From Effrenium voratum (Eukaryota > Sar > Dinophyceae > Suessiales > Symbiodiniaceae), in contig CAUJNA010003079.1 in the NCBI GenBank assembly GCA_963377175.1, positions 682,274-746,273 of the forward strand: a stretch of 64,000 nucleotides of DNA, read 5' to 3'. The first letter of the stretch is position 1; the number at the start of each line of letters is the position of its first letter. Shown piece after piece: positions 1-10,877 of this stretch. Position numbers and translations under genes: made by a program. The notes below the pieces were generated by a model, which worked only from the letters and a program-made list of their open reading frames with translations, did not search any database and had not been told where the DNA came from.

Positions 1-880
1 TGGAGTTCCTCTTCGGTCCTGGTCCTCGTCCAAATTGGCTCCCCCCTTTCCCGGACACGAAAACAGTCAATATCGCAATTTTCCGAGTAACGAATTTAAA
101 TAAGACGTCGTGTTTCGCTTGTGCGGTTCAAAAATAAAAGGCGTAATGAAATTTAGCGTTGCAACTGAAAATAAGTAAACATTAAATAGTAAAAGGTAAA
201 TATCAATCCATAATTTAAAGCAATGTGCTGGAATACCCGCGAAATCGCTGCTGTCGAAGCTGAACAGGAGAAGCAAGCAAAGAGTGCAAACATGTTGCAT
301 CTGGATGCAAAGAAAGGGCGTTTTGCAGAGCCCTTGAGTCTGTTCCTCCTCGATCCCCTGCTCAAAGTCTTACTTACCTCCTAAAAAAAAAAAACGATCA
401 AGGAACCGGATGGCTGGGAACCAAGGATTTTTTCCCGCGAGGAGCAAATCAAAGTTGTGTAGCCCGAAATGGCGGCCTGTCCGGCGTTCCGGCGTCACTA
501 AGGCCGGAGCTCCGCAGCGGTACAGGCCTCGATCCACACTGTTGCTTGCCACAAACCCGGGGAGTGAATATCATTAAGATGAACCGCGTGTGATTGTCCT
601 TTGGTTCTTTCTGGGCTTCCGAACCTTCCCCCAAAGGAAACACGTGTAGAATTCAAACTCCTGTCCTGTCTTTGATGCGTAGGGTACCAGTGCAAATTCA
701 GCACCTTCCCCAAAGACAAGAAAAAAAAAGAAAAGAAAGGCGAAGGGTGCGGTAACAATCATCTTTCGCCCTTTCAGTCCCAACCCCCCCACCCCCCCCC
801 CCCCCCCACAAAAAAATAAAAACTAAAAAAATGGTGGAAACTCGGACATCCGCCCCTCGCCCCTCCAAAAAAAACAGCAA
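1..880. other. no gene recognised; homopolymer-rich non-coding sequence
   Basis: I see no convincing exon here. The sequence holds mononucleotide tracts, including an A tract near 380 and C and A tracts near 785-870. Open frames on either strand are short and of low complexity. Confidence 0.5.
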
Positions 881-911
881 CCTCCCCCCACTCGCCCACT
901 CGCCCGCTCAC

Positions 912-1034
912 TGGGTCTGGAGGTCCCCGGCCCCCAGCTGAAGCCAGCTGTGCTCCCGCCACGTGTCCCAGGCCGGCGGCTCCACGTCTGCAACGAAGCA
1001 CGCGGCGAGGAAGCCGCGCTGCTCCTCGCTCCCG
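912..1034 (-). CDS. candidate internal exon, unknown protein
   Basis: On the minus strand a 123-bp segment is preceded by an AG and followed by GTGAGCG, a good donor. One frame is open throughout and reads like a globular protein, with Trp-rich segments such as AWDTWREHSWLQL. The other frames are Arg/Gly-rich and less protein-like. I do not recognise the family. The GC content is higher than in the flanks, as in other exons of this window. Confidence 0.4.
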
Positions 1035-1167
1035 CTCACGGCTTGGCTTCCGGTGGGGGGTTCAAGGGACCTTTGAAGGGAACCCAAGGAAACCCAAAGA
1101 AAACCCCAAGGAACAACACAAAAAAAAACCACCTTCTTGTGATTCAATTGACTTAAAGGGAACCCAA

Positions 1168-1285
1168 CTAGGTCCTCCAATGCAGAGGTTAGAATAAGGA
1201 TACCCGATTTTTTCTGTAGTCTGTTTTAGTACGGGTACCCTCCCAGCCAAAAAAGAGTAACAGTTGGCACTACTGGGGAGCCTTG
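1168..1285 (+). mobile_element. small inverted-repeat element, family R1
   Basis: This is a copy of the commonest small element here. It starts CTAGGTCCTCC, carries the core TTAGAATAAGG, a T-rich tract and TGTAGTCTGTTTTAGTA, and ends GGCACTACTGGGGAG. The ends are imperfect inverted repeats. The right end is slightly diverged. Confidence 0.8.
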
Positions 1286-1582
1286 CCAAGGAAACCAGAA
1301 GAAAACCCAAGGAACAACGGAAAGACCGTCTTCTTGTGATGGACCCAAAATTCAGCTTCCCACGAATTGGTGGCTTGGAGCCGAATCGATTTGGTGGCGT
1401 TCTGGAGGGGTCCCGGTACAAGGCCCAGCGGGTCAAATCCCAAAGGTTACCTGGACTTGGGGGTTGGCTTCAGGGGAAAGACAAAAAAGCCAAGGCAAGC
1501 TTGCGGGCGCTCTTGTACACATTGCGGCGCTCCAAATAACATGGTTAAGGAGGGGTTTCTCATTTAAAGAGATTCTCGGCGT

Positions 1583-2118
1583 AGTGTGTGTGTGTGTGTT
1601 GTGTGTGTGTGTGCGCGCGCGTATTGTGTGTGTTGTGTGCTTTGTGCTGTGTGTGTTGTGTGCTTTGTGCTGTGTGTGTTGTGTGTTGTGTGTTGTCTGT
1701 TGTGTGTTGTGTGTTGTGTGTGTTGTCTGTGTGTTGTCTCTGTGTGTGTGTCTGTGTCTGTGTCTGTGTCTGTGTCTGTGTCTGTGTCTGTGTCTGTGTC
1801 TGTGTCTGTGTCTGTGTGTGCGTGTGCGTGTGCGTGTGCGTGTGTGCGTGTGTGTGTGCGTGGTGTGCGCGGTGCGCAGCGCAGCAGCGTGCGCAGCGCA
1901 GCGCAGCGCAGCGGGCTGGCGCCGCGGCGCAGCGGCGCAGGGCAGCGCCGCAGCGCGCGCCGCGGCGCGTGGCGCCGCGAATTGCTCTGATGCCGCGCGC
2001 GCTGGCAGGCTGCGCGCTGGCTGCCGGGAAGGATGCCGGCGTGCTGGCAGCGCGCGGCGCTGCAAGGCCGCAAGATGCGCGCTGCGGCGCTGGGCAAGCA
2101 TATCGCAGCACGCCGCGA

Positions 2119-2166
<48 letters not shown>

Positions 2167-2506
2167 TGTGTCTGTGTCTGTGTCTTTGTGTCTGTGTCTG
2201 TGTCTGTGTTCGTGTCTGTGTCTGTGTGCGCAGGGCGTGCGCGCGGTGCGTAGCGTAGCGCAGGCGTGGTGCGTAGGCGCAAAGTGCAGGGCGGCGGTAT
2301 GGTGGCGAAAGCGCAGGCGTTGGGGTGTAACACCACCTTCTATGCTGGCATGCTGCGGCGCTGCAGGCTATGCGCTGGGCGCGCGCGCGCGCTGCGCGCT
2401 GCGCGCACACAGGCGCGGGCGCTGGGACAAGCAGACAGGGAGGCAAAGAGTTGCAGGTGCATGTTGCAGTATAGCCAGTGGCGGCCACAAGACACGTGTA
2501 CGTGCA

Positions 2507-2546
<40 letters not shown>

Positions 2547-3212
2547 TGTGTTTGTGTGTTTGTGTGTTTGTGTGTTTGTGTGTTTGTGTGTTTGTGTGTT
2601 TGTGTGTTTGTGTGTTTGTGTGTTTGTGTGTTTGTGTGTTTGTGTGTTTGTGTGTTTGTGTGTTTGTGTGTTTGTGTGTTTGTGTGTTTGTGTGTTTGTG
2701 TGTTTGTGTGTTTGTGTGTTTGTGTGTTTGTGTGTTTGTGTGTTTGTGTGTTTGTGTGTTTGTGTGTTTGTGTGTTTGTGTGTTTGTGTGTTTGTGTGTT
2801 TGTGTGTTTGTGTGTTTGTGTGTTTGTGTGTTTGTGTGTTTGTGTGTTTGTGTGTGTTTGTGTGTTTGTGTGTTTGTGTGTGTGTGTGTGTGTTGTGTGT
2901 TGTGTGTGTGTGTGTGTGTCTGTGTGTCTGTGTGTCTGTGTGTCTGTGTGTCTGTGTGTCTGTGTGTCTGTGTGTCTGTGTGTCTGTGTGTCTGTGTGTC
3001 TGTGTGTCTGTGTGTCTGTGTGTCTGTGTGTCTGTGTGTCTGTGTGTCTGTGTGTCTGTGTGTCTGTGTGTCTGTGTGTCTGTGTGTCTGTGTGTCTGTG
3101 TGCGGGCGTGTCTGTGTGTGTGTGTGTGTCTGTGTGTGTGTGTGTGTCTGTGTGTGTGTCTGTGTGTCTGTGTGTCTGTGTGTCTGTTTGTGTGTGTGCG
3201 CGTGTCTTTTTG
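1583..3212. repeat. 1.6-kb TG-rich compound satellite with GC-rich islands
   Basis: Successive blocks are TGTGTTG-type, TGTGTC hexamers (about 1745-1820), a GC-rich island of GCGCAGC-like sequence (about 1860-2120), a pure TG run, more TGTGTC, a second GC-rich island (2230-2420), a long TGTGTTTG octamer array (about 2540-2880), then a TGTGTGTC octamer array (about 2915-3100). The T strand is uniformly the plus strand. Long open frames in all six phases here are artefacts of the repeat and do not indicate a protein. Confidence 0.97.
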
Positions 3213-3839
3213 AGGGGTACCCTCTTGGCTGTTTTGCAGGGAAACCAAAGGGAAACCACGTATTTTAGTTGGAGGGCCCCGCAAGAAATCGCCAACAGCC
3301 AGGCCCCAATGACAGTTCTACCTCTCAGTTGTTCAATGACACATGCGAGCTGGTACGAGTATTGTGTAGGTTCGGGCCTCCATATATGTGGACGCAGCCA
3401 TTGTTTGGGCGGGAGCTTTGAAAAACGGCAACTACTGCCTGATTCAGGGATTCCGCACTTAGAGACACTTTCTGCACCCGTCTTTCACCAAGAGCTGACC
3501 AGGGTTTGTTGTTGAAGTATACTGTGTCTTCTTTTCTAGGGAGACGCCCAAAAATGTGGCTTTCCTTTTGGTTTCCCTTTGAAACCAACCACAAAGGGGA
3601 TCCCCCAAAAGAAGACAAGCCCGCATTGCCTCTTGGAAACTGACACGCGCACATTGCGAGCTGGTGCAATGTACTGTGCGGGAAGGTGTGGGTCATGTAG
3701 TTGCCTATAAGGCGCCTTGCGCCAGCTGTATGACATGCTGACTTCGGTAACTTCCACTTGCTCAAGCCGCCAGGGAGAAAAACAAATAACAGTAGTGATA
3801 GATTTCCGTGAAAACCAAGAGGGGAAAAACATAGCTGAA

Positions 3840-3897
3840 GGACCTAAGGTTAGAATAAGGGTCCCCTTTTTTTCTGTAGTCTACTGGGGGACCTAGA
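3840..3897 (+). mobile_element. internally deleted R1 element
   Basis: The copy keeps the start (GGACCTAAGGTTAGAATAAGG), the T tract and TCTGTAGTCTA, then jumps directly to the terminal ACTGGGGGACCTAG. Confidence 0.7.
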
Positions 3898-4217
3898 TTA
3901 AAACAAATGCTTTTCAGCACATGAGATGGTAATGCACCATGGCTCGGTCTCAAAACGGAGCAAAGCAATCCGGTACCTGCCATAGGGTTTGGGGGGAGGG
4001 GGGAACGGGACTATGGCACCCTCTGGTTCTTACACTCTCTGGTCTGCCCAACGGCTGCCGGAAAAATATTGGTTCATTTAGGCACCAACAATTCAGCAAG
4101 GGGTCCAAGGTCAAACAGCTGTCTTTTCGACTGAGAACCAGCTTCGACCAAGTCAAACAGCCCAGACCCTCGACCGAGCACCTCAGACGCTCCGGACCCT
4201 CAGACATCCTCAGACAC

Positions 4218-4349
4218 CCTCCGCTCCTCCAGGGAGCTTTGAAAGCATTCCTCGGAGCACAGCAGCCAGTGGCGTGTCAAAGGGCACCGCCGCAGGGAGT
4301 TTTGGAAGCCGCAGGCGTCGCAGCTCAAGAAGGACACGCCGATCCCGTC
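4218..4349 (-). CDS. candidate zinc-finger exon
   Basis: A 132-bp minus-strand segment (44 codons, phase 0 at both ends) lies between a TCGACAG acceptor and a GTGTCTG donor. It encodes a Cys-rich stretch with spacing CxxC-x8-C-x8-C-x3-C (LSCDACGF ... LLCSEECF), which resembles small treble-clef or MYND-like zinc-binding folds. The MYND assignment is only a suggestion because the full Cys/His set is not visible in one exon. An acidic/basic SLEERR tail follows. Confidence 0.5.
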
Positions 4350-5154
4350 CTGTCGAGGTCGCGGATGCGTGGACCGTTTTGTTTTTTTCGGTTCAGAATG
4401 GGCCGGATCATCCAAACAATAAAATCCAAATTTGTGAATATAAGGTCCCTGGAAGAAAAGGTTTGAACAACATCCAGCAGTGATAGAGTCCCTTTACAAC
4501 CAGACAGGGATTTCATTTCAGCAAATGGAAGATCAGGCATTCACCTGTGGGACGCCAATTCAACTAAGAGGAACCACGGTCTAGCATGTTGAAGAACCCG
4601 GCCTGTGCTGTCATTGAGGTCCATGTGTTTCTGTGTCTCCAAAATAATTGCACGCCCCAACCGGGTGCTTTCGCTTTGGACCGGACAACAGAGAGCACGA
4701 CAGCTTCTCCAGAACAGCAGAACAGACCTTGGTCAAAGTCAAACCTAGGATACTCACGTCTTGGGTAGATTGGCCAAACAAAGTCGCCAAACTGTTTGTT
4801 GGTCAATATGGTCTTCCCAAAAGCTTCAAGTCCAGGACCTCAGAAAGTGAGGATATGCTAGAAATTACACCTGTTCTCGGATCATTTGGGTCAAGGACCT
4901 GGAAGTAAGCCGACCCCCGTAGCAAATCTTCGCGAGCCAGCATTGGTGGCGTTGGGGCCCCAGATTTGGCACGCAGGCACAACACATCTCACCAAGCATG
5001 CAATCGGACTGTCAAATGAGTGCAAGCCATGGGCTAGCAGAACGTTCGCAACCCCGCTTCAACCCCGCCTCATGCTTCCGCTTCTTTTTCTCCCGCTTGA
5101 AGATGAAGCATCCAAGCCGCATCATGGGAAAGCTGGGCAGCGGCAGGTGCTTCC

Positions 5155-5275
5155 TCACTTGCGGATGGGACCTGGAAATAAACGGTCGTCACTTTTTTGG
5201 GACCTGGACTAAAAATAGACCAAACAAGGGACGAAGGGTGGAAAGGTCAAAAGCTAGTTTTTGGGCAACTACCTT
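5155..5275 (+). mobile_element. R3-like small element (diverged)
   Basis: It resembles the R3 copies at 26,577 and 52,250 through GGACCTGGAAAT, a GTCACTTTTTTGGG core, AATAGACCAAA and a GGTCAAAAG...GGGCAACT end. The left end is diverged, so the boundary is approximate. Confidence 0.45.
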
Positions 5276-5329
5276 CATGACTAAAACTGGTTGCCAAGCT
5301 CGGAAATCCAAAAGGTAAGGTTGATTCGC

Positions 5330-5427
5330 TTTGAGCTTCTCCAGGGTGTATCCTTTCGCCAAGGTCTCGTGAAAGCTCAGGGTCGCTGTCATGCCCGTGC
5401 CCCACTCACCAATGTAGGCAACGTAAC
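5330..5427 (-). CDS. methyltransferase-like gene, C-terminal exon
   Basis: The exon begins after a CCGAG acceptor and encodes YVAYIGEWGTGMTATLSF. This matches the strand called iiYVGEw..G in the C-terminal half of a family of SAM-dependent methyltransferase-like proteins, from memory of the family pattern. Joined in phase to the exon ending at 5,649, the split glycine codon gives ...LKNFAG-YVAYIGEW. The 3' boundary is uncertain; a GC donor near 5,330 is possible. An R3-like element lies just downstream. Confidence 0.5.
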
Positions 5428-5648
5428 CTCGGATGCGAAAACAGCTGGGCGCTGGAGTCTACCCACAGAGCTCGGATCTCCATGGCTTGCCTCCCCCCGC
5501 TGCCATGCAAGTGCCGCGATCCTTTGCCGCGATCCCTAAACCCTAAACCCCCGAAATCCACGGATAGCGCGTTGGGAGTGAGTTTGCCGAAGCCTTGCGT
5601 CGAAATGCCGACAAAACTCTTTGGCCTCGGGAGCATCCGAGACGCTGC

Positions 5649-5748
5649 CTGCAAAGTTCTTGAGAGCCAAGTCGGCGCATTGTTCTTCTCCAGGTGGAGG
5701 CATGCAAAGCAGCAGCATCTCTTGCTCCAGGCTTTTCAGCGACTCGGC
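5649..5748 (-). CDS. methyltransferase-like gene, middle exon
   Basis: A 100-bp exon follows a GCCCAG acceptor and encodes LEQEMLLLCMPPPGE and then ADLALKNFAG. The pattern LLLCxPPP...A..AL..F.G is the conserved segment before the YVGE strand in the same methyltransferase-like family. The donor appears to be GC (TTTGCAG followed by GCAGCG). With that donor the split Gly codon continues in frame into the exon at 5,427, which supports both the pairing and the GC donor. Confidence 0.55.
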
Positions 5749-6444
5749 CTGGGCTCGATTTACCCATGATTAGAGTTAGGCCCTGTTGTAGAATGTATAT
5801 TTTATTGTTTGCTTCACTTTGAGTCACTGGCAAGATAAAATGTATCCCAAGTCTACCCCAACCAATTCGACTCCGCAGCAAAAAACACCTATGGAACTGG
5901 TTGTCCCAAACGAACGCCAACACTACGTCCAGGGCAAAGTTCGCAGCCGTGCCCTGCCTCCGACTTGTAGCAATATGCCCGGGATCCCCCCTCCAAACTA
6001 AGCAGCCAGGGTAAAACCTGAGTCACAATCAAAACCCGGTACAAAAATTGACCCAGAACCATGTAAAGAACTCAGAAGGCGGTCGCAGCTATTTATGGCT
6101 GGGATCGTCCCTTGCTAACCGTCATCTACTCAGGTTTTGATTGTGGCTCACCTGACATTTTGCCCTAAATCCTGGCGATTGGGAACAAACAAAGCCACAT
6201 ATCTCCATTCATCACTCAGATTGAAACGCAAGCGACACAGCTGCTCACCGGACAGTCTAAACAATACCCACCGGAAAGTCCAATCAATACCTTCTAAGAT
6301 ACGAGCTGTTTGGTCAACAATTCCGTACCCAATTGTCTCAACGCGATGCTAGCTTGGGCAACTCTGACCAAGTCGCCCAAGCTCCAAATGACATACCGTG
6401 TAGTGACACACGCCATCACACACACACACACACACACGCGCAGC

Positions 6445-6565
6445 CTTGGCTGCTGTTGACCCCTCATGGAAAAAAAAAAACAACAACTTTTGGTGGGTCT
6501 ACTGGAACATCTACTATTTTCCCAAAAAGTTAAACGTCAAAGATCCAGCCAAATAGACATCGCAC
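6445..6565 (+). mobile_element. dispersed small repeat, family R7
   Basis: It shares CTTGGCTGCTGTTGACCCCTC and a distal AAAGATCCAGCC block with similar sequences near 7,530, 9,990 and 48,398. Termini are not resolved. Confidence 0.4.
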
Positions 6566-6810
6566 GCAGCGTGCAACGTGGTGAAGAACAGTCCCAACAC
6601 GTCGTATTTGCACCCAAAACGCGACAGGCGCTAGGCTGCACTTCCCCACATCACAACCGGTCCACCTACGGACGCGGCTTGGTCATGCTGGGCCAAGCGA
6701 GCAGAAACAAAGACACACCGGGTCGTTCCATGTGGGAAATAGGCTTCCCTATTTGCTCAGAAGATCTCAGAAGTGCCGTTAGTTGCTTCTCCTCGACGTG
6801 TCCTTCTCAC

Positions 6811-6965
6811 ATAAAAAGATAGGGGCGTGAAGTGCAGCTTTGCGGCTGTACCGTATTCCACCCCGCAGTTCTCCGGTGGATCCACATCCAGGGCGACCAC
6901 ATCCAGGCGCAGCTTTTTCAACAACTTGGCCCAGTAGCCCATGCCGGCCCCCAGCTCCACGATAC
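6811..6965 (-). CDS. SAM-dependent methyltransferase-like exon (motif I)
   Basis: After a GGTCCAG acceptor the minus strand encodes VELGAGMGYWAKLL, then LDVVALDVDPPEN. This is a clear SAM-binding motif I (E-x-G-x-G-x-G) followed by the acidic strand-2 end (D in ALDVDP). The G-Y-W variant suits eukaryotic and protist proteins in which motif I is followed later by LCWPP and YVGE strands; those segments lie in the next exons down the minus strand. The 3' end may be at 6,852 (GTACAG donor) or 6,811 (GTGAGA donor). The substrate cannot be told. Confidence 0.7.
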
Positions 6966-7121
6966 CTGGACCCAATCAGATCCCCAGTGGGTCGGCCCAA
7001 CACAAGCTAACGAACGTTTTTTCCTACCACCAACGTGGTCTTCCCAAGTGCCTAAAGCCCAAGAACTCACAAAGTGAGTGGAGCCGAATCAGATTTGGTT
7101 CCGAAAAAGCCCGTCGAACAC

Positions 7122-7187
7122 CGTGAAAACGCTGCACTTTAAAAAGGCACAGGGGGGCGGGTCGGCGCCCTTGATGAGATAGTTGGG
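7122..7187 (-). CDS. upstream exon, probably of the methyltransferase-like gene
   Basis: A 66-bp segment of 22 codons lies between a TTGTAG acceptor and a GTGTTC donor. It reads NYLIKGADPPPCAFLKC. It sits about 160 bp before the motif I exon on the same strand, so it probably belongs to that gene. It has no family signature of its own. Confidence 0.4.
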
Positions 7188-7529
7188 CTACAACCTGTGG
7201 CGAAACAGTCTCACCTGCCAGCTGTGTTAATTGCCATTTGCATCTAGCCAAGGGCTCCGAAAAAAAAAGGGGGGTCCATGCAATGGGATTGATCTCTTTG
7301 AGCACCAACTCCGCTTGACATCATTGATTGAAGGTTTGAGGCGGATGTCGTTGAACGCCTGCAGCGTTCCTGTCATCCTACTGTGGGCAAGTAGTGCTTG
7401 GACTCCCGTCTTCCAAATGCCTAAGCAGCATGCAACACCGCAGCGTTTGATCCATGAGCCCACCTGTCCCGCGAGTAAATGCAGGAGGCCATGTGAGCCT
7501 ACGTTTCCAAAAAATGCATCTCAATACTT

Positions 7530-7640
7530 GGTTGCTGTTCACCCCTCTGCACAAAGTTCAACTTGGGTTCAATGCAAAACCCTTGATTTCGAAAAAAAGC
7601 AAGTCCCAAGATCCAACCCAATAGCAATCAAGAATAATCC
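7530..7640 (+). mobile_element. dispersed small repeat, family R7
   Basis: Contains CTTGGTTGCTGTTCACCCCT, CTGCACAAAG and AAGATCCAACCCAATAGC. Same orientation as the other family members. Confidence 0.45.
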
Positions 7641-8194
7641 CTGTCAACCACAAGCCCCCCCAAAACCCCATTTCCGGGTCAAGACCCCACAGCGACCTGC
7701 GCCTCAGTTGCCCGCAAGGAAAGTTGAAAGCTCAATTGAGATTCGCCACAAGCATAGGTGTCCTTTTAGAGGAAATAGATGGGTTTCCCTGGTAGATGAT
7801 TAACCCACCAGGTAAACCAGATAGATCGCCCAACCGATTTTTCGACCAAAAGAACCAAAAAAAAGGCTGTGGGAAATGGAATCCACTTCTGCGATACAAC
7901 AAAAAAAAGGCTTCCCAAAGACTAACCCCCATAAAAAGGGGGAGATTCCCAAAAGTATCACAGAAGTGAGTTGGATAAACCCCGAGTGATCCCACAACCC
8001 TGACCAACAAAGGACACCTACGGCCACAGGGAGCCCGGGCCCCGCCGCGTGGAGTAAAGCCCATCTCCCCTGCCTCCTCCAGCCCGGCGCTTCAACTCCT
8101 GCAGTCCAAGGTTCCGACCAAAAAATGAGTCATAAGCAAAACCGATCGGTCTTACCCCTTAAAACTCCAAGGATTGGGGAAGTGTTCATCTTTC

Positions 8195-8627
8195 AACGAG
8201 GATTGGAACGAGGACTTGAACGAAGACTTGAGCGAAGGCTTGAAGGAAGTTGAACGAAGACTTGAACGAAGACTTGAACGAAGACTCGAACGAAGACTTG
8301 AACGAGGACTTGAACGAAGACTTGATTGAAGACTGGAACAAAGACTTGAACGAAGACTTGAACAAGCACTTGAACGAAGACTTGATTGAGGACTTGAACG
8401 AAGACTTGAACGAAGACCCGAACGAAGGCGTGAACGAGGACTTGAACGAAGACTTGAACGAAGACTTGAACGAGGACTTGAACGAAGACTTGCACGAGGG
8501 CTTGAACGAAGACTCGAATGAAGACTTCAGCGAGGACTTGAACGAAGACTTGAACGAAGAGTTGAACGAGGACTTGGACGAAGACTTGAACGAAGACTTG
8601 AACGAAGACTCGAACGAAGACCTTCAT
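8195..8627. repeat. 12-bp minisatellite (GAACGAAGACTT unit)
   Basis: More than thirty imperfect copies of a 12-bp unit run without interruption. Because the unit is a multiple of three, both strands are open: plus reads repeated N-E-D-L and minus reads repeated V-F-V-Q. Variants such as GACTCG, GATTGA and GAGG are interspersed. No start context, splice signal or non-repetitive domain adjoins it, so I call it a repeat and not a gene. Confidence 0.9.
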
Positions 8628-9989
8628 ATGCATGATTGCTTATTGCGTTTGCTTCTCAATTTTGCAGTGAGCTTTCAAGGCAGCACAAGTTGCAAGTTGG
8701 AAGCCCTCAACTTGCCAACTCCGACTGAGTGTGAATGAGGTTGACAGTCGCGCACCCCGCCCAGAGTTACAACAACTCTGCCGGATCCGGTGCGTGAGGG
8801 CTTGACATTGAGGTTTGCGGATGCGGCTGCGGCTTGCTGAATCCGCCCCACGAGTCTTCCCCTACAAAACGAACCCGAAAAACAAAAAGGCCTGGGGATC
8901 TCTGGAAATCCTACCCTTTTCCGCACAGTACGAACTTTGTTTATGCTCATTGTGAGTTCCTTTCTGCTCAAAACGTCTCTTTTCTGCTCATAACAAGAAC
9001 CCTGTGCTTCGATAGCCTTTGCACTAACAAATCCTCCAGGGTCCAGGAAATAACCCGCAAATGCGGTGCTCGTGTGTTTGAACACGCATTTGAATCCTCC
9101 AGGAAATTAGCCGCAAATGCGGTGCTCGCTTGTTTGGACACACATTTGAACATGTCTTGGGCTTCCCCCCACTGCCCTGACACGGGATGGAATCTTTAGT
9201 CCAGCTGTAAACTGGTTGTCCAAGAAGGGGGTGGCTGTTGGTCGTTGCCAGGGCGCAAAGCATCTCAGTTGCTAACGTATTAGCATACTGCGGGTCCAAC
9301 GCCTTCCGGCAAAGACCGGAGGCCCCAATTCTTCGTCCATGCAATGCGCAGAGTCGTGTAGCCAGCGCAGACTGCCTTGTGCGAAATGGAAAGCCTGGAG
9401 AAAAAAAAACAAAATATAGTTCATTGCTCTCTGAACGTAGCAACTGGCCAACTGCCAAAGTTGTTCCCCCGCGCAAAAGGCATCCGCGAATGCCCGGGTG
9501 CCTGACATGCGCGATAGCCCTCCTTCCCAACTGGAAACGCGGAAGCGCGCGCCGGAGCCCTTGAGTTTGGGGGTGTTCATCGCAAGTGGCCATGGCTTGA
9601 GTGTTGCAACATAGGCTCCTTGAGTTTGGTTTCCATTGCTGGGCTTGTTGCTTGCTGCTTGTTGCTTGTTGCTTGATGCTTGATGTTTTTGTGATCGCCT
9701 GCTTCACCTGCATCCCCTGTTGGTCTCATCCAGCGCGATCAGCGGCGTTCGCCTACTAGCAGCTTTTCGTCCTCAACTAGCCGTTTCTCCCCACGCAAAA
9801 AGTGATCCAGGTGTCAAGCTTTCAAAGTGTGGCGACTGGCGGATCCAACAGAAGGAGTCGAAAACCCACTTCCTGAGAGGATTGGCAAAAAAAAGACACC
9901 AACTCCAAACTTGTTGTTCACTAGCACTTGGCCCTTTAAGCATATGTTTGTGTCCAGAAAAATCGAGGAGTGAGTTCTTGGATCACATT

Positions 9990-10110
9990 GAGCTTGGTTG
10001 CTACCCACCCCTGTGCCAGAAGGGATTATGTTGTGTGGGTCCAATGGACAATGCACAAAGTTTCAACGAAAAAGTCAAAGTCCAAAGATCCAACCACATA
10101 GCCATAAAAG
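9990..10110 (+). mobile_element. dispersed small repeat, family R7
   Basis: Contains CTTGGTTGCTACCCACCCCT and CAAAGATCCAACCACATAGC. A more diverged relative follows at about 10,238-10,310. Confidence 0.45.
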
Positions 10111-10799
10111 AAACATAAGGTCAATACATGCCTCTGCCCCCAGAAAATAGCCACTCAAATGGTCTTCCCATCAAGCTTAAAGTTCATGCACTCAGGGAGT
10201 GAGAAAACTAAGGGGGTGAGTTCTCGAATCTCATTGAGTTTGGTTGAAGACCCCTCTGCCAAACAGTGTTTAACCCTTTGTGGGCCCAAATAGCCGTAAA
10301 GACTATAGCATCGGGTTGCCTTGGGCTCTGATCCCCTCCTGACTTCCTGATGGCCCACAGGAAGTTTGGCGCGTCTTTAGCTTACCAAAACGGCCACCAA
10401 ACCCAAAAAGTGACCAAAGTCCGAAACGGAACTCAGGAAGTGAGGACGCCCCAAAGGATCGGGAAACAAAAGGTGATCACCTGTTGGGGTGAGATCTGGT
10501 CGATTTGCTCACGGCAAGTGAGAAGGAAAACACTCAAAGCACCCGGCCGTGAAGAGAAAGTCCAAGAACTTGGACTTGTCCAAACCCAAAAAACGCTGCG
10601 ACCCCCAAAAAACTCCAACCTCTTCTGAGCTCGTCTTCCGCTCCACTCACTCTCCTTTCGTGGTTGAACCCCAAATAGCCTAGGACCTAGGATTGCATTT
10701 CGGGGTTAGGAGAATTCAGGTTTGGGATTAGGAGGGCGTCTGATCCCCGGATCATTCGCCCCTCTGAGCTCGGCTCGGCTCGGAGCTCGGCTCGGAGCT

Positions 10800-10877
10800 C
10801 GGCTCCTGCAGCGCGGCGCGCGTGGGCACCGCGAAGGCCTGCCACCGCGCCAGCGCGTCGCGGGCCTCCAGCTGCCA
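10800..10877 (-). CDS. candidate exon with helical, Ala/Arg/Gln-rich protein
   Basis: After a GGCTGCAG acceptor the minus strand encodes WQLEARDALARWQAF and then PTRAALQE, a typical amphipathic helix composition in a GC-rich island. It runs into a short PSSE repeat (a 12-bp GAGCTCGGCTCG-type duplication), so the donor is unclear. The family is not recognised. Confidence 0.35.

Noticed and set aside
2540..3100. CRISPR-like array
   Set aside because: Units are 8 bp with no unique spacers, in a eukaryotic setting.
1586..3268. Very long open frames of Cys/Val/Leu or His/Thr repeats
   Set aside because: They are present in several frames on both strands and follow entirely from the TG octamer and hexamer repeats.
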